Part shown: positions 6,731 through 8,520 of the stretch, in pieces | Numbering within the stretch: the first letter of the stretch is position 1 | How the letters are laid out: each line of letters starts with the position of its first letter | Source: JBKEDF01 sp047975325 | GTDB taxonomy: Bacteria; Pseudomonadota; Alphaproteobacteria; Rhodobacterales; Rhodobacteraceae | Assembly: GCA_047975325.1 (NCBI GenBank) | Contig: JBKEDF010000096.1 | Coordinates: forward strand, 1 to 8,520 | DNA length: 8,520 nucleotides | Reading direction: 5' to 3' | The notes under the pieces: generated by a model | What the model saw: only the letters and a program-made list of their open reading frames with translations | Told to the model about the DNA's origin: nothing | Databases searched by the model: none | Position numbers and translations under genes: made by a program

Positions 6731-8242
6731 TTAATCCGTGCCGATTGCGAGGCGGTAGCTTATGGCTTCGGCGATATGGGGCCTGCGGACGGTTTCCGAA
6801 TGGTCGAGATCGGCAATCGTACGGGAAACACGCAACACGCGGTGATAGCCGCGTGCGGTCAGCCCGAACTTTTCCGCCACCCGGGTGATCAGATCACGGC
6901 CTTCCTGATCCGGTGTTGCGATTTCTTCCAGTAATGTTCCTTCGGCCTCGGCATTGACGCGCAGGCCCGGATGGTTGGCAAAACGTTGGCCCTGGACATC
7001 GCGGGCAGCCGCCACGCGGACTGCCACCTGGGCGGAACTTTCCCCATTCGCCGGCAGGTCGAGATCAGTGAAGGAGACCGGCGGCACCTCCACCCGCAGG
7101 TCAAAACGATCCATCAGCGGGCCGGAGATACGGCCCAGATAATCCGTTCCGCAATGGGGAACACGCGGGCAGGCCCTGGCCGGTTCGGTGAGATATCCGC
7201 ATTTGCAGGGATTGGCAGCGGCAATCAGCAAAAAACGGCAGGGATAGCGGATATGGGCATTGGCGCGGGCGACGACAACTTCGCCCATTTCGATCGGCTG
7301 GCGCAGTGTTTCCAGTACCATGCGCGGAAATTCCGGAAATTCATCCATGAACAGGACACCGTTATGGGCCAGGCTGATCTGTCCCGGCCGTGCACCACGC
7401 CCGCCGCCGACAATGGCGGCCATGCTTGCCGTATGATGGGGTTCGCAAAAGGGGCGGACACGGGAAATCCCCCCTTCATTCAATAGCCCTGCCAGCGAAT
7501 GGATCATTGAGGTTTCCAGCGCCTCGGCGGGGGAGAGGGGCGGCAGGATCCCGGGCAGACGCGCGGCGAGCATGGATTTTCCGGATCCGGGCGATCCCAC
7601 CATCAGCATGTGATGTCGTCCGGCAGCGGCGATTTCCAGTGCACGTTTGGCGCGTTCCTGCCCTTTCACATCACGAAGGTCGCGGGCGAAGGGTGGGGGG
7701 GTAATCTCCCCGGCTTCTGCGGGGCTAAGCGGGGATTGCCCCGTGAAATGGCGTACAACTTCCTCCAGGGATCCAGCGCCGAGCGTCTGGGTGGCCCCGA
7801 CCCAGGCCGCTTCGGCCCCGCAGGCGGCCGGGCAAAGAAGCGCGCGATCCGCCTCTGCCGCCGCCATCGCCGCTGGTAGTGCGCCAATGACCGGGACCAG
7901 CCGGCCATCAAGCGAAAGTTCCCCGATCGCGGTGATGCCTTCGGCCGCGTCACGCGGCAGAATTTCCAGTGCAGCCAGAAGGGAAAGGGCAATCGGCAGA
8001 TCAAAATGCGACCCTTCCTTTGGCAGGTCGGCAGGGGAAAGATTGATCGTGATCCGCTTGGTCGGCAGTGCGATGGACATGGAGGCCAGCGCCGCACGGA
8101 CCCTTTCGCGCGCTTCGCTTACGGCCTTGTCGGGAAGCCCCACAATGCCGAAGGCCGGCAGGCCCGAGGTGACGGCACATTGTACCTCCACCGGGCGCGC
8201 CTCAATTCCTTCGAAGGCGACTGTATAGGCGCGCGCAATCAT
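6731..8242 (-). CDS. comM: YifB-family Mg-chelatase-like AAA+ ATPase ComM
   Basis: ComM is a hexameric AAA+ helicase that promotes branch migration when incoming single-stranded DNA integrates during natural transformation. It is also widespread in bacteria not known to be competent. The 503-residue protein has the family order: an N-terminal Lon-protease-like (ChlI-type) domain (about 1-165) beginning MIARAYTVAFEGIEARPVEV (1-20) with GIVGLPDKAVSEARERVRAA (32-51); a Mg-chelatase AAA+ module (about 190-395) with Walker A GSPGSGKS (216-223), Walker B VLFMDE (296-301), a four-cysteine cluster C346/C348/C358/C364 suggesting metal binding, and GPLMDRFDL (374-382) in the sensor/arginine-finger region; and a C-terminal helical domain (about 405-500) with the conserved LTARGYHRVLRVSRTIADL (461-479). 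Length equals that of known members. The serine/lysine dyad of true Lon proteases was not identified. It is preceded by gcrA on the same strand across a structured 117-bp gap. No other competence gene is nearby. Confidence 0.95.
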   Translation of the reverse strand: MIARAYTVAFEGIEARPVEVQCAVTSGLPAFGIVGLPDKAVSEARERVRAALASMSIALPTKRITINLSPADLPKEGSHFDLPIALSLLAALEILPRDAAEGITAIGELSLDGRLVPVIGALPAAMAAAEADRALLCPAACGAEAAWVGATQTLGAGSLEEVVRHFTGQSPLSPAEAGEITPPPFARDLRDVKGQERAKRALEIAAAGRHHMLMVGSPGSGKSMLAARLPGILPPLSPAEALETSMIHSLAGLLNEGGISRVRPFCEPHHTASMAAIVGGGRGARPGQISLAHNGVLFMDEFPEFPRMVLETLRQPIEMGEVVVARANAHIRYPCRFLLIAAANPCKCGYLTEPARACPRVPHCGTDYLGRISGPLMDRFDLRVEVPPVSFTDLDLPANGESSAQVAVRVAAARDVQGQRFANHPGLRVNAEAEGTLLEEIATPDQEGRDLITRVAEKFGLTARGYHRVLRVSRTIADLDHSETVRRPHIAEAISYRLAIGTD

Positions 8243-8245
8243 GTC

Positions 8246-8288
8246 CTGCCCCGGCTGAAACGCTATTGGTTAATGAATAGCGGGGCAG
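8246..8288 (-). promoter_or_regulatory. Bulged stem-loop in the comM 5' leader, reaching the ribosome-binding region
   Basis: Read on the comM strand, CTGCCC (8288-8283) pairs with GGGCAG (8251-8246), and directly inside it CGCTATT (8282-8276) pairs with AATAGCG (8267-8261) around an 8-nt loop. A 9-nt bulge (8260-8252) sits on the 3' side only. That makes 13 perfect Watson-Crick pairs. The 3' arm ends 3 nt before the comM ATG and covers part of the only Shine-Dalgarno-like bases (GGGGCAGGA, 8252-8244). If the transcript includes it, it could limit initiation. The pairing is seen in the sequence; any regulatory effect is inference. Confidence 0.5.
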
Positions 8289-8301
8289 ATCTTTACGATT
8301 G

Positions 8302-8313
8302 GTAAATATTTAC
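8302..8313. promoter_or_regulatory. Perfect 12-bp palindrome GTAAATATTTAC, candidate operator
   Basis: GTAAATATTTAC is its own reverse complement and lies 60-71 bp upstream of the comM ATG in the only AT-rich patch of this region. A third half-site TTTAC (8292-8296) flanks it. It does not match the FNR consensus (TTGAT-N4-ATCAA) or the CtrA consensus (TTAA-N7-TTAA). It could be a repressor site or part of an AT-rich promoter; I could not assign a good -35/-10 pair. Confidence 0.35.
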
Positions 8314-8327
8314 AAAGATTGACCGAA

Positions 8328-8344
8328 GGGCAGGGCCGCTGCCC
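8328..8344 (-). terminator. Hairpin just after gcrA, possible weak terminator
   Basis: On the gcrA strand GGGCAG (8344-8339) and CTGCCC (8333-8328) form a perfect 6-bp GC-rich stem with a 5-nt loop, 16 bp past the gcrA stop. The following bases (TTCGGTCAATCTTTG) are not a true T-run, so intrinsic termination would be weak and read-through into comM is possible. Confidence 0.4.
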
Positions 8345-8359
8345 CTGGGCCAAGACGTT

Positions 8360-8520
8360 TCAGCGACGCCGGTCGCGCCTTGCGCTCATCGGCTGGAAAG
8401 CCACGCCAACATGCGCCTCGCAATAGGGTTTCCCGGCTGCCGATGGCAGCCCGCAAAACCAGAAATCTTCGGTTGCCGGATCGCCAATGGGCCATTTGCA
8501 GGTTCGTTCGGTCAGTTCCA
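8360..8520 (-). CDS. gcrA: GcrA cell cycle regulator, C-terminal 52 codons (start beyond the right edge)
   Basis: Reading from 8519 toward the TGA at 8362-8360 gives 52 full codons that are recognisably the end of GcrA: ELTERTCKWPIGDPATEDFW (partial residues 1-20), FCGLPSAAGKPYCEAHVGVA (21-40) and a basic tail ending RRDRRR. The cysteine/histidine pattern C7, C22, C33, H36 is typical of the family. GcrA is an alphaproteobacterial transcription factor that associates with RNA polymerase holding the housekeeping sigma factor. In Caulobacter it activates promoters methylated by CcrM at GANTC. The N-terminal helix-turn-helix lies outside the window. The reading frame is short here because it is cut by the edge, so length-based gene finding could miss it. 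A 61-codon frame over the same bases (8310-8495) is out of frame with this match and is not a gene. The gene stands upstream of comM on the same strand. Confidence 0.9.
   Translation of the reverse strand, partial: ELTERTCKWPIGDPATEDFWFCGLPSAAGKPYCEAHVGVAFQPMSARRDRRR

Noticed and set aside
6971..7486. Plus-strand frame of 171 codons opposite comM
   Set aside because: Antisense shadow of the ComM AAA+ domain, no own motifs.
7647..8228. Plus-strand frame of 193 codons opposite comM
   Set aside because: Ser/Ala/Arg-rich composition is an antisense artefact of the ComM N-terminal domain.
8310..8495. 61-codon minus-strand frame at the right edge
   Set aside because: It overlaps the GcrA C-terminal coding bases in a different frame; the GcrA match is far stronger.
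1..8520. Defence system, prophage, insertion sequence, CRISPR array, tRNA/rRNA
   Set aside because: All long supported frames are housekeeping genes, and I found no transposase, terminal inverted repeats, spaced direct repeats or tRNA-like cloverleaf. The gene set does not suggest a mobile or novel multi-gene system.

Overview
This window looks like ordinary core chromosome of a moderately GC-rich alphaproteobacterium, most likely of the Rhodobacterales/Rhodobacteraceae type. The reasons are the C-terminal end of GcrA, a cell-cycle regulator restricted to Alphaproteobacteria, the close resemblance of GlnD, GshB and ComM to rhodobacterial versions, and the gene order. I see no insertion sequence, prophage, tRNA or rRNA gene, or CRISPR array. 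Coding density is high, with short gaps and one ATGA overlap. The species assignment is inference from protein character alone.

Left block, minus strand, 4336 down to 1: three genes read in the order LpoA-like lipoprotein, glnD, murJ. The lipoprotein carries a lipobox and a periplasmic-binding-protein fold. GlnD is the four-part nitrogen sensor (nucleotidyltransferase, HD, two ACT domains). The first 101 residues of the lipid II flippase MurJ run off the left edge. The spacing (34 bp, then a 4-bp overlap) suggests one transcript linking cell-wall synthesis and nitrogen sensing.

Middle block, plus strand, 4419 to 6724: rsmI (16S rRNA C1402 2'-O-methyltransferase), yraN (small UPF0102 nuclease-fold protein) and gshB (glutathione synthetase) follow one another. 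rsmI is divergent from the lipoprotein gene across an 82-bp gap that must hold both sets of start signals. The rsmI / lpoA / yraN neighbourhood resembles the yraL-yraM-yraN locus of enterobacteria.

Right block, minus strand, 8520 down to 6731: the last 52 codons of gcrA enter from the right edge, then a 117-bp AT-richer gap, then comM (YifB-family AAA+ ATPase, branch-migration helicase in natural transformation). comM converges on gshB with only 6 bp between the stop codons.

The protein-coding content is conventional. The least explained stretch is the gcrA-comM gap (8243-8359). It holds a hairpin just after gcrA, a perfect 12-bp palindrome, and a bulged stem-loop that reaches into the comM ribosome-binding region. 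The two hairpins share the same GGGCAG/CTGCCC arms, so alternative pairings are possible on paper. This is the best candidate here for undescribed regulation, but the evidence is modest.
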